Below, piece after piece: positions 1-5,149 of a stretch of DNA of 5,268 bases (the stretch's first letter is position 1; every line of letters begins with the position of its first letter). Under the pieces are notes generated by a model. That model saw only the letters and a list, made by a program, of their open reading frames with translations. It was not told the origin of the DNA and made no database searches. Source of the stretch: a bacterium (GTDB lineage: Bacteria; UBP14; UBA6098; B30-G16). Both the position numbers and the translations under genes were made by a program. The stretch is taken from contig JAMOPH010000413.1 of assembly GCA_027064665.1 (NCBI GenBank), positions 1-5,268 of the forward strand, read 5' to 3'.

Positions 1-502
1 AGGGAGCGCCGTCAATTCCGTCGGCAAGGTCGCGGTGGTGGATTTCCACAAAATCAGCCAGACCCGCGGCGGCGACATTTTTCCGCGAAAGTTCGTAGAA
101 TCGCTTGTCCGCCTCGTAGGAAACCACCTTGCCGTCCGGGGCGACAGCGTTCGCCAGAACCACGGTCATCGCGCCAGAACCCGCACCGCACTCAAAAACC
201 CTCATCCCGTTGCCAAGCCCTAAAAACAGCGCGATATACCCGGAATCCTTGGGATACACAATCTGCGTCTGCCTGCGGACGCCCTTCATTATAAAATCGT
301 AGAGTGTCGGGCGAAGGGCGACAAACCGCTCCCCCAGATGAGTGCTGACCACACAGCCGAAATCCTTGCCCACGAGGGCGGAAAGGTCAATGTCGCCTTT
401 ACGGGTGGAGAATTTCCCCCGGGCGACATCCACTAAATACCGCCGCGAGTTGTCCTCAAGACTGACCAAAAGAACGCGGGAGTTTTGCTCAATTTTTGCC
501 AT
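1..502 (-). CDS. trmI: tRNA (adenine-58-N1)-methyltransferase, TrmI/Trm61 family (5' part only)
   Basis: Only the first 167 codons are in the window; the gene runs off the left edge. The family uses S-adenosylmethionine to methylate N1 of adenine 58 in the tRNA T-loop, in the cytoplasm, usually as a homotetramer. Visible evidence: an N-terminal domain leading to RRQTQIVYPKDSGYI (residues 76-90), the family signature, then SAM motif I as VFECGAGSG (102-110), with the acidic SAM-ribose ligand expected at E130 (SYEADKRF). The start at 502 lies inside the end of thiC, giving a 14-base overlap. No clear Shine-Dalgarno precedes it, so translation probably depends on ribosomes finishing thiC. A full TrmI is about 250-280 residues, so roughly 90-110 are missing. 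Family assignment is firm; the exact position methylated (A58, or A57 as well as in archaeal members) cannot be read from this part. Confidence 0.9.
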   Translation of the reverse strand, partial: MAKIEQNSRVLLVSLEDNSRRYLVDVARGKFSTRKGDIDLSALVGKDFGCVVSTHLGERFVALRPTLYDFIMKGVRRQTQIVYPKDSGYIALFLGLGNGMRVFECGAGSGAMTVVLANAVAPDGKVVSYEADKRFYELSRKNVAAAGLADFVEIHHRDLADGIDGAP

Positions 503-1805
503 ATGGGTTTTTCGGCAGTGCTTCTCTGATTGCCTTTAGGGCGCAGTATTCCCCGCACATCGTGCAGACATCCTCATCGCTGGGCGGAAACTGGTTGCGG
601 ATTGCCTGCGCCCGTGTCGGGTCTATTGACAGTTCAATCTGCCTTTTCCAGTCCAGGTCGTATCGCGCGCGGGACATCTGGATATCCCAATCAATTGCGC
701 CGGGGATTCCCTTGGCGATATCTGCGGCGTGGGCGGCAATCCGGGTGACTATAACCCCCTCACGCACCGCGTCAACATCGGGCAGAGAAAGGTGTTCTGT
801 GCGGGTGACATAACACAGAAAATCTGCGCCGAAATACGCCGCCCAGGCACCGCCGATTGCCGAGGTTATGTGGTCATATCCCGGGGCGATATCGGTGACC
901 ACCGGACCCAGGACATAGAACGGCGCGCCCCTGCAGAGGGATTTTTGAATCTTCATATTCGTCTCAATCTGATGGAGCGGCACGTGCCCGGGACCCTCAA
1001 CCATCGCCTGCACGCCGGCTTGTCTTGCGCGGTCCACAAGTTCGCCCAGGACAACCAGTTCCTCAATCTGGGGTTTGTCGGTGGCATCGGCGATTGCCCC
1101 CGGACGCATACCATCCCCCAGCGACAGCGTGACCTCATACTTGCGCGCGATTCCCAGAAGACGGTCAAAGTGCTCATACAGCGGGTTTTCCTTCTGGTTG
1201 TAGAGAATCCACTGCACCAGAAACGACCCCCCCCTGCTGACCACATTCATAATCCTGCCGGATTTGACTAAAAGTTCCACCGCCTTGGCGGTAACCCCCG
1301 CGTGAACGGTCATAAAGTCAACGCCCTGGCGCGCCTGTTCCTCAATTGTGCGGAACAGGTCATCGGGGGTCATCTTGATGACTGGGATGCCGGCGGTTCG
1401 CAGTTGGACCGTGGTCTCGTAAATCGGCACTGTACCTACGGGAATCGGGCTTTCGGCGATAATCGCCTCGCGGATTTTGGGAAGGTCCCCGCCGGTGGAA
1501 AGGTCCATAACGGTGTCGGCTTTCGCCTCAACCGCCGCGCGAAGTTTGGCAAGTTCCAAACTTATGTCGTTCACATCCTCGGATGTGCCGATATTCGCGT
1601 TGACCTTGGTGGAAAGCCCCTCGCCAATACCGACCGACCTGATTTTGCGCGGTCGGACACGGTTGACAGGAATCACAATTGTGCCCTTTGCCACGCCCTC
1701 AATGATTTTGTCCACCGGTTGGTGTTCGTATTCCGCCACCTCGCGGAATATGGGGATATCTGCGCCCTCGCGGGCAAGGTCCATCAATGTCTTTTCCTCT
1801 GCCAT
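489..1805 (-). CDS. thiC: phosphomethylpyrimidine synthase ThiC (short form)
   Basis: A radical-SAM enzyme that rearranges aminoimidazole ribotide into hydroxymethylpyrimidine phosphate, the pyrimidine half of thiamine. 438 residues, the length of the short ThiC clade lacking the N-terminal extension of E. coli-type enzymes. Motifs in order: NANIGTS (69-75), GVDFMTVHAGV (161-171), SRGGSF (190-195), LSLGDGMRPGA (228-238), EGPGHVPL (270-277), VTDIAPGYDHITSAIGGA (303-320) and the C-terminal [4Fe-4S] ligands C414, C417 and C421. H274 and H338 sit where the family's metal-binding histidines are expected. Start chosen at 1805: AGGAGG (1812-1817) lies 6 bases upstream, and family homology begins at MAEEKTLMD. 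A longer reading from 1895 adds 30 residues unlike ThiC. The cluster is C-x2-C-x3-C; long-form enzymes have C-x2-C-x4-C. Oddity: TRTEHL (334-339) where TPAEHL is usual. The anaerobic cobalamin paralogue BzaF is similar in sequence; no other bza gene is present, so ThiC is preferred. Confidence 0.95.
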   Translation of the reverse strand: MAEEKTLMDLAREGADIPIFREVAEYEHQPVDKIIEGVAKGTIVIPVNRVRPRKIRSVGIGEGLSTKVNANIGTSEDVNDISLELAKLRAAVEAKADTVMDLSTGGDLPKIREAIIAESPIPVGTVPIYETTVQLRTAGIPVIKMTPDDLFRTIEEQARQGVDFMTVHAGVTAKAVELLVKSGRIMNVVSRGGSFLVQWILYNQKENPLYEHFDRLLGIARKYEVTLSLGDGMRPGAIADATDKPQIEELVVLGELVDRARQAGVQAMVEGPGHVPLHQIETNMKIQKSLCRGAPFYVLGPVVTDIAPGYDHITSAIGGAWAAYFGADFLCYVTRTEHLSLPDVDAVREGVIVTRIAAHAADIAKGIPGAIDWDIQMSRARYDLDWKRQIELSIDPTRAQAIRNQFPPSDEDVCTMCGEYCALKAIREALPKNPYGKN

Positions 1806-1827
1806 TTTTCGCCTCCTGTAAAACAAT

Positions 1828-1856
1828 AAAATAAACACAGATTTTGCCTTTGCAAA
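1828..1856 (-). promoter_or_regulatory. candidate thiC promoter
   Basis: Read on the minus strand, TTTGCA (1856-1851) and TATTTT (1833-1828) are separated by exactly 17 bases. Each matches 4 of 6 positions of the sigma-70 consensus. Transcription would start about 10-15 bases before the AGGAGG site, leaving a very short leader. The match is modest; a minus-strand TTGACA at 1909-1904 is a better -35 but has no -10 at the proper distance. Confidence 0.35.
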
Positions 1857-1859
1857 GGC
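1846..1859. promoter_or_regulatory. 14-bp perfect palindrome, candidate operator or mRNA hairpin
   Basis: GCCTTTGCAAAGGC is a perfect dyad. Four more bases on each side (1841-1844 and 1861-1864) also match across one T/G position, giving near-symmetry over 24 bp. It covers the candidate -35 of thiC, about 41-54 bases upstream of the thiC start. Two roles fit: a binding site for a dimeric repressor, or an RNA hairpin if transcription starts further upstream. The symmetry is seen directly; the role is inferred. Confidence 0.5.
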
Positions 1860-1880
1860 GAAATTTTGTCCCGGCAAAAA

Positions 1881-1893
1881 GTCCCCGAGGGGC
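1881..1893. repeat. short GC-rich hairpin flanked by A and T runs
   Basis: GTCCCC and GGGGC pair around a 3-base loop (5-bp stem including one G-T pair). The stem has five A before it and six A after it on the plus strand, which read as T runs on the minus strand. It looks like a small intrinsic terminator or attenuator on the minus strand, but the stem is short. Upstream of thiC this might affect a transcript starting before 1909. Confidence 0.25.
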
Positions 1894-1902
1894 AAAAAAC
1901 GC

Positions 1903-1931
1903 TTGTCAAATAGAAACTTTAAGGTTATTGT
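1903..1931 (+). promoter_or_regulatory. sigma-70-like promoter for the 42-codon secreted ORF
   Basis: TTGTCA (1903-1908, 5 of 6 matches to TTGACA) and TATTGT (1926-1931, 4 of 6) are 17 bases apart. They are followed by AAAGGAGGTG (1943-1952), a near-perfect Shine-Dalgarno 3 bases before ATG at 1956. Promoter, ribosome site and start are correctly ordered and spaced, so initiation here is likely even though the ORF it serves looks broken. Confidence 0.5.
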
Positions 1932-1955
1932 ATTTTGGGGTCAAAGGAGGTGAAT

Positions 1956-2084
1956 ATGAGAAGAATTTTGCTATTTGTTCTTTCGGCGGGGGTTTTGCTT
2001 TTCGCCGAGACGCACATTCCCGCCGGGAATATCTCTGGCGTGTGGACTGCTGATGGTTCCCCGTATTACATTGAGGGCGAGTAA
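1956..2084 (+). pseudogene. truncated secreted protein: signal peptide plus opening motif, 42 codons
   Basis: Residues 1-18 form a typical Sec signal peptide: MRR, a hydrophobic core (ILLFVLSAGVLLF), then a likely cut after FAE or FA. Residues 19-42 include HIPAGNISGVW and SPYYIEGE. From memory, this opening resembles the mature N-terminus of large secreted beta-helix or T9SS-exported proteins, where it is followed by a long body starting with a 'TLTIEPG'-like strand. Here TAA ends it at 2084. Reading past the stop in the same frame gives VVVYEVVDFYTLTI and then a second stop near 2150, so no body survives. Strong initiation signals with an abrupt end suggest a gene decapitated by deletion. 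The alternative is a genuine small secreted peptide of about 24 mature residues. Confidence 0.5.
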
Positions 2085-2117
2085 GTGGTTGTTTACGAGG
2101 TGGTAGATTTTTACACC

Positions 2118-2150
2118 TTGACAATTTTTTTGTTTTTATTAACTCATAAA
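2118..2150 (+). promoter_or_regulatory. candidate promoter of the secreted T9SS protein
   Basis: A perfect TTGACA (2118-2123) is followed by a T-rich stretch and CATAAATAAA. The best -10-like hexamers (TATTAA at 2137, CATAAA at 2145) are spaced 13 and 21 bases away, neither ideal. It lies about 75 bases before the start codon, and no terminator is visible between it and the preceding ORF. Confidence 0.3.
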
Positions 2151-2196
2151 TAAAGAAAGTTTTTTGTGGAAGAGAGAACCTAAGAAAGGGGGAGTT

Positions 2197-3351
2197 ATGA
2201 AAAACTTTATCGTTGCTGTTTTGTTAATGCTCTGTTCTTCTGGTTTTGCCCAGATTATTATTGATCATACCTGCACGGATTTATCTCAAATTCCTCCGGA
2301 GTGGATTGATTCTGTTAAAATGAATGTGAAATTTCACTATGCGCATACATCACATGGAGGGCAACTAACCACCGGATTGTCGTTAATTGAAGAGTCTGAC
2401 ACATTTTACTCCTATGCAATCGGGTATCGTTATCTTCCAGCGGAAACGGGGGCATTTTGTATTTTTGATGGGCAAGAATCGGAGACATATATCACGCCTG
2501 ATCTCTACTGGGAGGAGGAGGATGGGATGAATGCCACTCGTGATGTATTAAATCACAATCCTTCTATAAAGTATTCAATGTGGGCTTGGTGCGGGCAGCC
2601 TGCGTATTACGATTCATCACAAATCCAGGCTTATTTAGACAGTATTTCGGAGTTGGAAGCGGAGTTTCCTGAAGTTACTTTTATCTATATGACAGGACAC
2701 GCTCAATATAGTGGCGAAGATGGTTACAATAGATTCCACAACAACAATATAATTCGTCGTTTTTGCATAGAAAATGGAAAAGTTCTCTTTGATTTTGGTG
2801 ATATTGATGCCTGGTGGTTTAATCCCTCATCGGGAGAATGGGAATTTTCCTATTACATTTATGATGGCGACACAATCCCTATTGAGCATCCCCACTATTC
2901 CGGAGACGATGCAAATCACACAACCTACGAAAATTGTGAGCATAAAGGAGCCGCTTTCTGGTGGCTTGTAGCACGCCTGCAGGGATGGGATGGACCACTT
3001 GGCGTAAGTGAGAGAAAACCTGATTGCCTCCGTAAACTTTCCGTTTCCCCCAATCCCTTCAACTCCGCCTGCGTAATCACGGCGCCGGCGGGGGCGAGGG
3101 TGGAGATATATGATTTGCGGGGAAGGCTGGTGTATACTTCCCCTCACCCTCTGACTCCCTCTCCCCAAGGAGAGGGAGAACCACATTACCCTCTCCCCCC
3201 GGGAGAGGGTGGCTTGCCGAAGGCAAGCCGGGTGAGGGCGAACAAATATGTCTGGTCTCCCGACCAATCCGTCCCATCCGGTGTCTATCTAATCCGGGCT
3301 ATGACCGAAGATGGGCAGGTTGCCCGGAAAAAAGTGGTGCTGATAAGGTGA
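2197..3351 (+). CDS. secreted protein of unknown function with T9SS type A sorting domain
   Basis: 384 residues. Residues 1-18 are a Sec signal peptide (MKNFIVAVLLMLCSSGFA), so export to the periplasm is expected. Residues 20-266 form an uncharacterised domain with marked His/Cys/aromatic motifs: DHTC (23-26), HYAHTSHGGQ (47-56), FIYMTGH (162-168), RRFCIENGKVLFDFGDID (187-204) and CEHKGAAFWWLVARLQGW (247-264). I recall unnamed secreted proteins with the same motif order; the layout loosely recalls SGNH-type hydrolases, but no GDS serine motif is present, so I assign no activity. Residues 279-384 are a C-terminal sorting domain (LSVSPNPFNSACVI, VEIYDLRGRLV, SGVYLIRA, KKVVLIR), implying export across the outer membrane and surface attachment or release. 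A palindromic element encodes about residues 315-348 inside it. Start at 2197 follows AAAGGGGGAG; an upstream TTG at 2164 has no support. The first two thirds are visibly AT-richer than the flanking genes. Confidence 0.85.
   Translation: MKNFIVAVLLMLCSSGFAQIIIDHTCTDLSQIPPEWIDSVKMNVKFHYAHTSHGGQLTTGLSLIEESDTFYSYAIGYRYLPAETGAFCIFDGQESETYITPDLYWEEEDGMNATRDVLNHNPSIKYSMWAWCGQPAYYDSSQIQAYLDSISELEAEFPEVTFIYMTGHAQYSGEDGYNRFHNNNIIRRFCIENGKVLFDFGDIDAWWFNPSSGEWEFSYYIYDGDTIPIEHPHYSGDDANHTTYENCEHKGAAFWWLVARLQGWDGPLGVSERKPDCLRKLSVSPNPFNSACVITAPAGARVEIYDLRGRLVYTSPHPLTPSPQGEGEPHYPLPPGEGGLPKASRVRANKYVWSPDQSVPSGVYLIRAMTEDGQVARKKVVLIR
3141..3238. repeat. 98-bp palindromic element, in-frame insertion in the sorting domain
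   Basis: Closing stem CCCTCACCC (3141-3149) with GGGTGAGGG (3230-3238), 9 bp perfect. Inside are three perfect hairpins: a 10-bp stem 3155-3164/3169-3178 with a 4-base loop, a 10-bp stem 3188-3197/3201-3210 with a 3-base loop, and an 8-bp stem 3211-3218/3222-3229 with a 3-base loop. The whole folds as a four-way structure. It is open in the gene's frame and encodes Pro/Gly/Glu-rich peptide (PHPLTPSPQGEGEPHYPLPP, then GEGGLPKASRVR) that breaks a sorting domain otherwise continuous from DLRGRLVY to YVWSPDQSVPSGVYL. It resembles small non-autonomous palindromic repeats. A related partial copy lies at 3524-3573. Confidence 0.85.
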
Positions 3352-3444
3352 TACATTCATCCCGGCGTGAGTTTTTCTCGTGGGAAAAGCGAAATGGTCA
3401 CAAGAAACTTATTTGAGCGTAGCGGTTTTTCCCTCGCCCTTTCT

Positions 3445-3506
3445 CTAAAAACTTTCCAGCGTTCGGAAATCAAAGATTTCCGAACGCCGAGGATAAAAGT
3501 TTTTAG
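3445..3506. repeat. long interrupted inverted repeat downstream of the secreted protein
   Basis: Inner stem of 13 perfect base pairs (3459-3471 with 3475-3487) around AAA, and an outer stem of 11 perfect pairs (CTAAAAACTTT 3445-3455 with 3496-3506), separated by a short asymmetric internal loop. Weaker pairing of CCCTCGCCC-like and GGGAGAGGG-like flanks extends it further. A T run (3500-3504) lies in the outer right arm, so it could act as a terminator for the plus-strand gene, but it more likely belongs to the repeat cluster. Confidence 0.65.
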
Positions 3507-3523
3507 GGAGAGGGATTTTCTGT

Positions 3524-3573
3524 TCCCTCTCATCCTATAACTTCCTTCTCCCACCAGGGGAGAAGGAGAACCG
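3524..3573. repeat. partial second copy of the palindromic element
   Basis: This stretch aligns by eye with 3139-3183 inside the gene: both run CCCTC..., a short spacer, CT(T)CC-rich left arm, CCA-containing loop, right arm, then GAGAACC. Its own hairpin pairs CCTTCTCCC (3544-3552) with GGGAGAAGG (3558-3566) around a 5-base loop. Base changes in one arm are matched in the other relative to the first copy (CCTTCTCC with GGAGAAGG versus CCCTCTCC with GGAGAGGG), so pairing is conserved. The second and third hairpins and the closing right arm are absent. Confidence 0.6.
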
Positions 3574-3594
3574 TTGAAAGAGGTTTCATAGCAA

Positions 3595-3654
3595 TTTGGG
3601 ATCCTCTTTTGGGCTCGGTGAAATCTGTGATTTCAGCGAGCGCAAAATCCCAAA
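3595..3654. repeat. two-stem inverted repeat
   Basis: Outer stem TTTGGGAT (3595-3602) with ATCCCAAA (3647-3654), 8 bp perfect. Inner hairpin GCTCG-G-TGAAATC (3613-3625) with GATTTCA-G-CGAGC (3629-3641), 12 of 13 positions pairing around TGT. The sequence is unlike the CCCTCACCC family, so it is a separate structured repeat unit in the same gap. Position between convergent genes is typical for such repeats; a role in 3'-end protection of mRNA is possible. Confidence 0.65.
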
Positions 3655-3672
3655 ATTCTATTGGAAAGGGGC

Positions 3673-3711
3673 GCGGGGGAGAACCCTTCTTTTAAGAAAG
3701 GTTTCCCCCGC
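3673..3711. repeat. long hairpin just downstream of degQ
   Basis: GCGGGGGA (3673-3680) pairs perfectly with TCCCCCGC (3704-3711), and the interior continues with GAACCCTTCTT against AAGAAAGGTTTC with one bulge and one mismatch, so nearly the whole 39 bases fold back on themselves. It begins 15 bases beyond the degQ stop on the minus strand. It could stop transcription or protect the 3' end of that mRNA. No U run follows the stem on the minus strand, so a classic intrinsic terminator is not supported. Confidence 0.6.
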
Positions 3712-3725
3712 AAACTCCCCTCGCA

Positions 3726-5147
3726 TCACATTTTCGTGGCGAGATACATCGTCGTGCCGTCCCGCCAGACGACGAAAAGTGCGACGCCATCCCTTTTAAT
3801 CTGGTTGAGTGCAGCGGCAAGGTCGGACGGGGATTCTATCGGAATCTGGTTGACTTCCAAAAGGACATCATCGGGCTGGACACCTGCCCTGTCGGCAATA
3901 GAGCCCGGTTTCACATCGGTGACCAACACGCCCTCATCGCCGTCGTAGCCGAGCCGGCGGGCATCCGAGGGCGAAAGTGGCTTTACGGTCAGCCCCAAAT
4001 TGTTTCCGCCGGCGAAAGTCTCCGTCTGTCCCTCGCCGGGAAGTTCCCCCAACTTGACCCGCTTGGTTATGATCTTCCCGTTGCGGATAATTTTGATTTT
4101 GACCTTTGTCCCCGGCTCGGTGTTGGCGATTTTGGTCCGCAGTTCCTCAACATCGTTGATGGGCTCGTCGTCTACGGCGATTATCACATCTCCCCGGCGG
4201 ATACCGGCGTCGTCGGCGGGGCTTGACGGCACCACCGAAGCCACAAGCGCGCCCTTTTTGGAATCCAGCCCCAGCGCCATCGCGATGTCGTCGTCAATGT
4301 CCTGAATTGTGACGCCCAGATACCCGCGAATCACGCGCCCGTGGGAGATTATCTGGTCCATCACCTTTTTAGCGAGGTTGATGGGGATTGCAAAGCCGAT
4401 TCCGATGTTCCCGCCGGTCCGGGAAAAGATCGCGGTGTTAATGCCAATCACCTCGCCGCGCAGGTTGACAAGGGCTCCGCCGGAGTTCCCGGGGTTGATT
4501 GCCGCATCGGTCTGGATGAAGTCCTCATAATCGGCGATGCCCATACGGGAGCGCCCCTTGGCGGAAATTATCCCTGCGGTGACCGTGTGCTCCAGCCGGA
4601 ACGGACTCCCTATCGCCAGAACCCATTCTCCCACGCGGATTTTGTCGGAGTCGCCCAGTTTTGCGGCGGGAAGTTTTTTGTCCGCATCAACCTTGAGGAC
4701 CGCGATGTCGGTCTTCTCGTCCTTGCCCACAAGGCGGGCGTCGTAGGTCTCATCGCCGATGTGCACCTTTATCTCGTCCGCATCCTGCACCACATGGGCG
4801 TTGGTGAGGATGTATCCGTCCTCGGAGACTATCACCCCCGAGCCGAGAGCCTCCTGGCGGAACTCCTTTTTGTGGTATCGCGGCACATAGTGCGGTCCGA
4901 AGAAGAAGTCAAAAAAATCATCTCCCCAGAACGGCTCCCAGGTCCGGACAGGCATCTCATAGATTTTCGCGCTGGTGATTGTGACCACCGAGGGCATAAC
5001 TTCCTCGGCGACATCGGCGAATCGCTCGGAGAAATCGGGCTCGCCTACCGCGGCATTCACCCGGGGAACAAGTCCCAAACTCGCCGTGAGGACCAATCCC
5101 ACCACAATTCCTGCCAATATGGCAAGTAGTCTGTCATAATGACGCAT
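3726..5147 (-). CDS. degQ: periplasmic serine endoprotease DegQ/HtrA family
   Basis: 473 residues, the usual length for DegP/DegQ proteins. It degrades or holds misfolded envelope proteins, normally as a trimer or larger cage in the periplasm. Domain order: signal peptide or N-terminal anchor (RLLAILAGIVVGLVLTASLG, residues 6-25), a flexible loop rich in Phe/Trp (70-95), the trypsin-like domain with H118 (TNAHVV), D147 (KTDIAVLKV) and S222 (NPGNSGGALV), PDZ1 (about 275-365, starting RGYLGV) and PDZ2 (about 383-465, NLGLTVKPL). All catalytic residues are present. Start taken at ATG 5147, with AGGAGG 7 bases upstream; a GTG at 5153 directly abuts that site and is unlikely. The upstream response-regulator gene ends at 5150, two bases away, so the two are an operon and expression probably follows that promoter, outside the window. 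DegP, DegQ and MucD cannot be told apart firmly; two PDZ domains exclude DegS. Confidence 0.93.
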   Translation of the reverse strand: MRHYDRLLAILAGIVVGLVLTASLGLVPRVNAAVGEPDFSERFADVAEEVMPSVVTITSAKIYEMPVRTWEPFWGDDFFDFFFGPHYVPRYHKKEFRQEALGSGVIVSEDGYILTNAHVVQDADEIKVHIGDETYDARLVGKDEKTDIAVLKVDADKKLPAAKLGDSDKIRVGEWVLAIGSPFRLEHTVTAGIISAKGRSRMGIADYEDFIQTDAAINPGNSGGALVNLRGEVIGINTAIFSRTGGNIGIGFAIPINLAKKVMDQIISHGRVIRGYLGVTIQDIDDDIAMALGLDSKKGALVASVVPSSPADDAGIRRGDVIIAVDDEPINDVEELRTKIANTEPGTKVKIKIIRNGKIITKRVKLGELPGEGQTETFAGGNNLGLTVKPLSPSDARRLGYDGDEGVLVTDVKPGSIADRAGVQPDDVLLEVNQIPIESPSDLAAALNQIKRDGVALFVVWRDGTTMYLATKM

Positions 5148-5149
5148 CT

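Noticed and set aside
729..1829. Long plus-strand ORFs opposite thiC
   Set aside because: They are antisense shadows of a fully conserved ThiC reading frame, without ribosome sites or recognisable products.
1806..1895. N-terminal extension of ThiC by 30 residues from a start at 1895
   Set aside because: The added residues do not resemble ThiC, and AGGAGG is ideally placed for the start at 1805.
3141..3238. The four-stem fold as a tRNA gene
   Set aside because: Closing stem is 9 bp, loops are only 3-4 bases, and there is no T-arm GTTC motif, anticodon loop or acceptor end.
2827..3277. Minus-strand ORFs opposite the secreted-protein gene
   Set aside because: They lie antisense to a well supported gene, are kept open partly by the palindromic repeat, and encode low-complexity peptides with no family resemblance or ribosome site.
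3357..3554. 65-codon minus-strand ORF in the convergent gap
   Set aside because: It is made almost wholly of inverted-repeat sequence, and its product resembles nothing recognisable.
3673..3711. Classic rho-independent terminator of degQ
   Set aside because: Strong stem but no T run after it on the minus strand; kept only as a hairpin.
3352..3725. CRISPR array
   Set aside because: The repeats are palindromic, of different sequence and length, and not separated by regular spacers.
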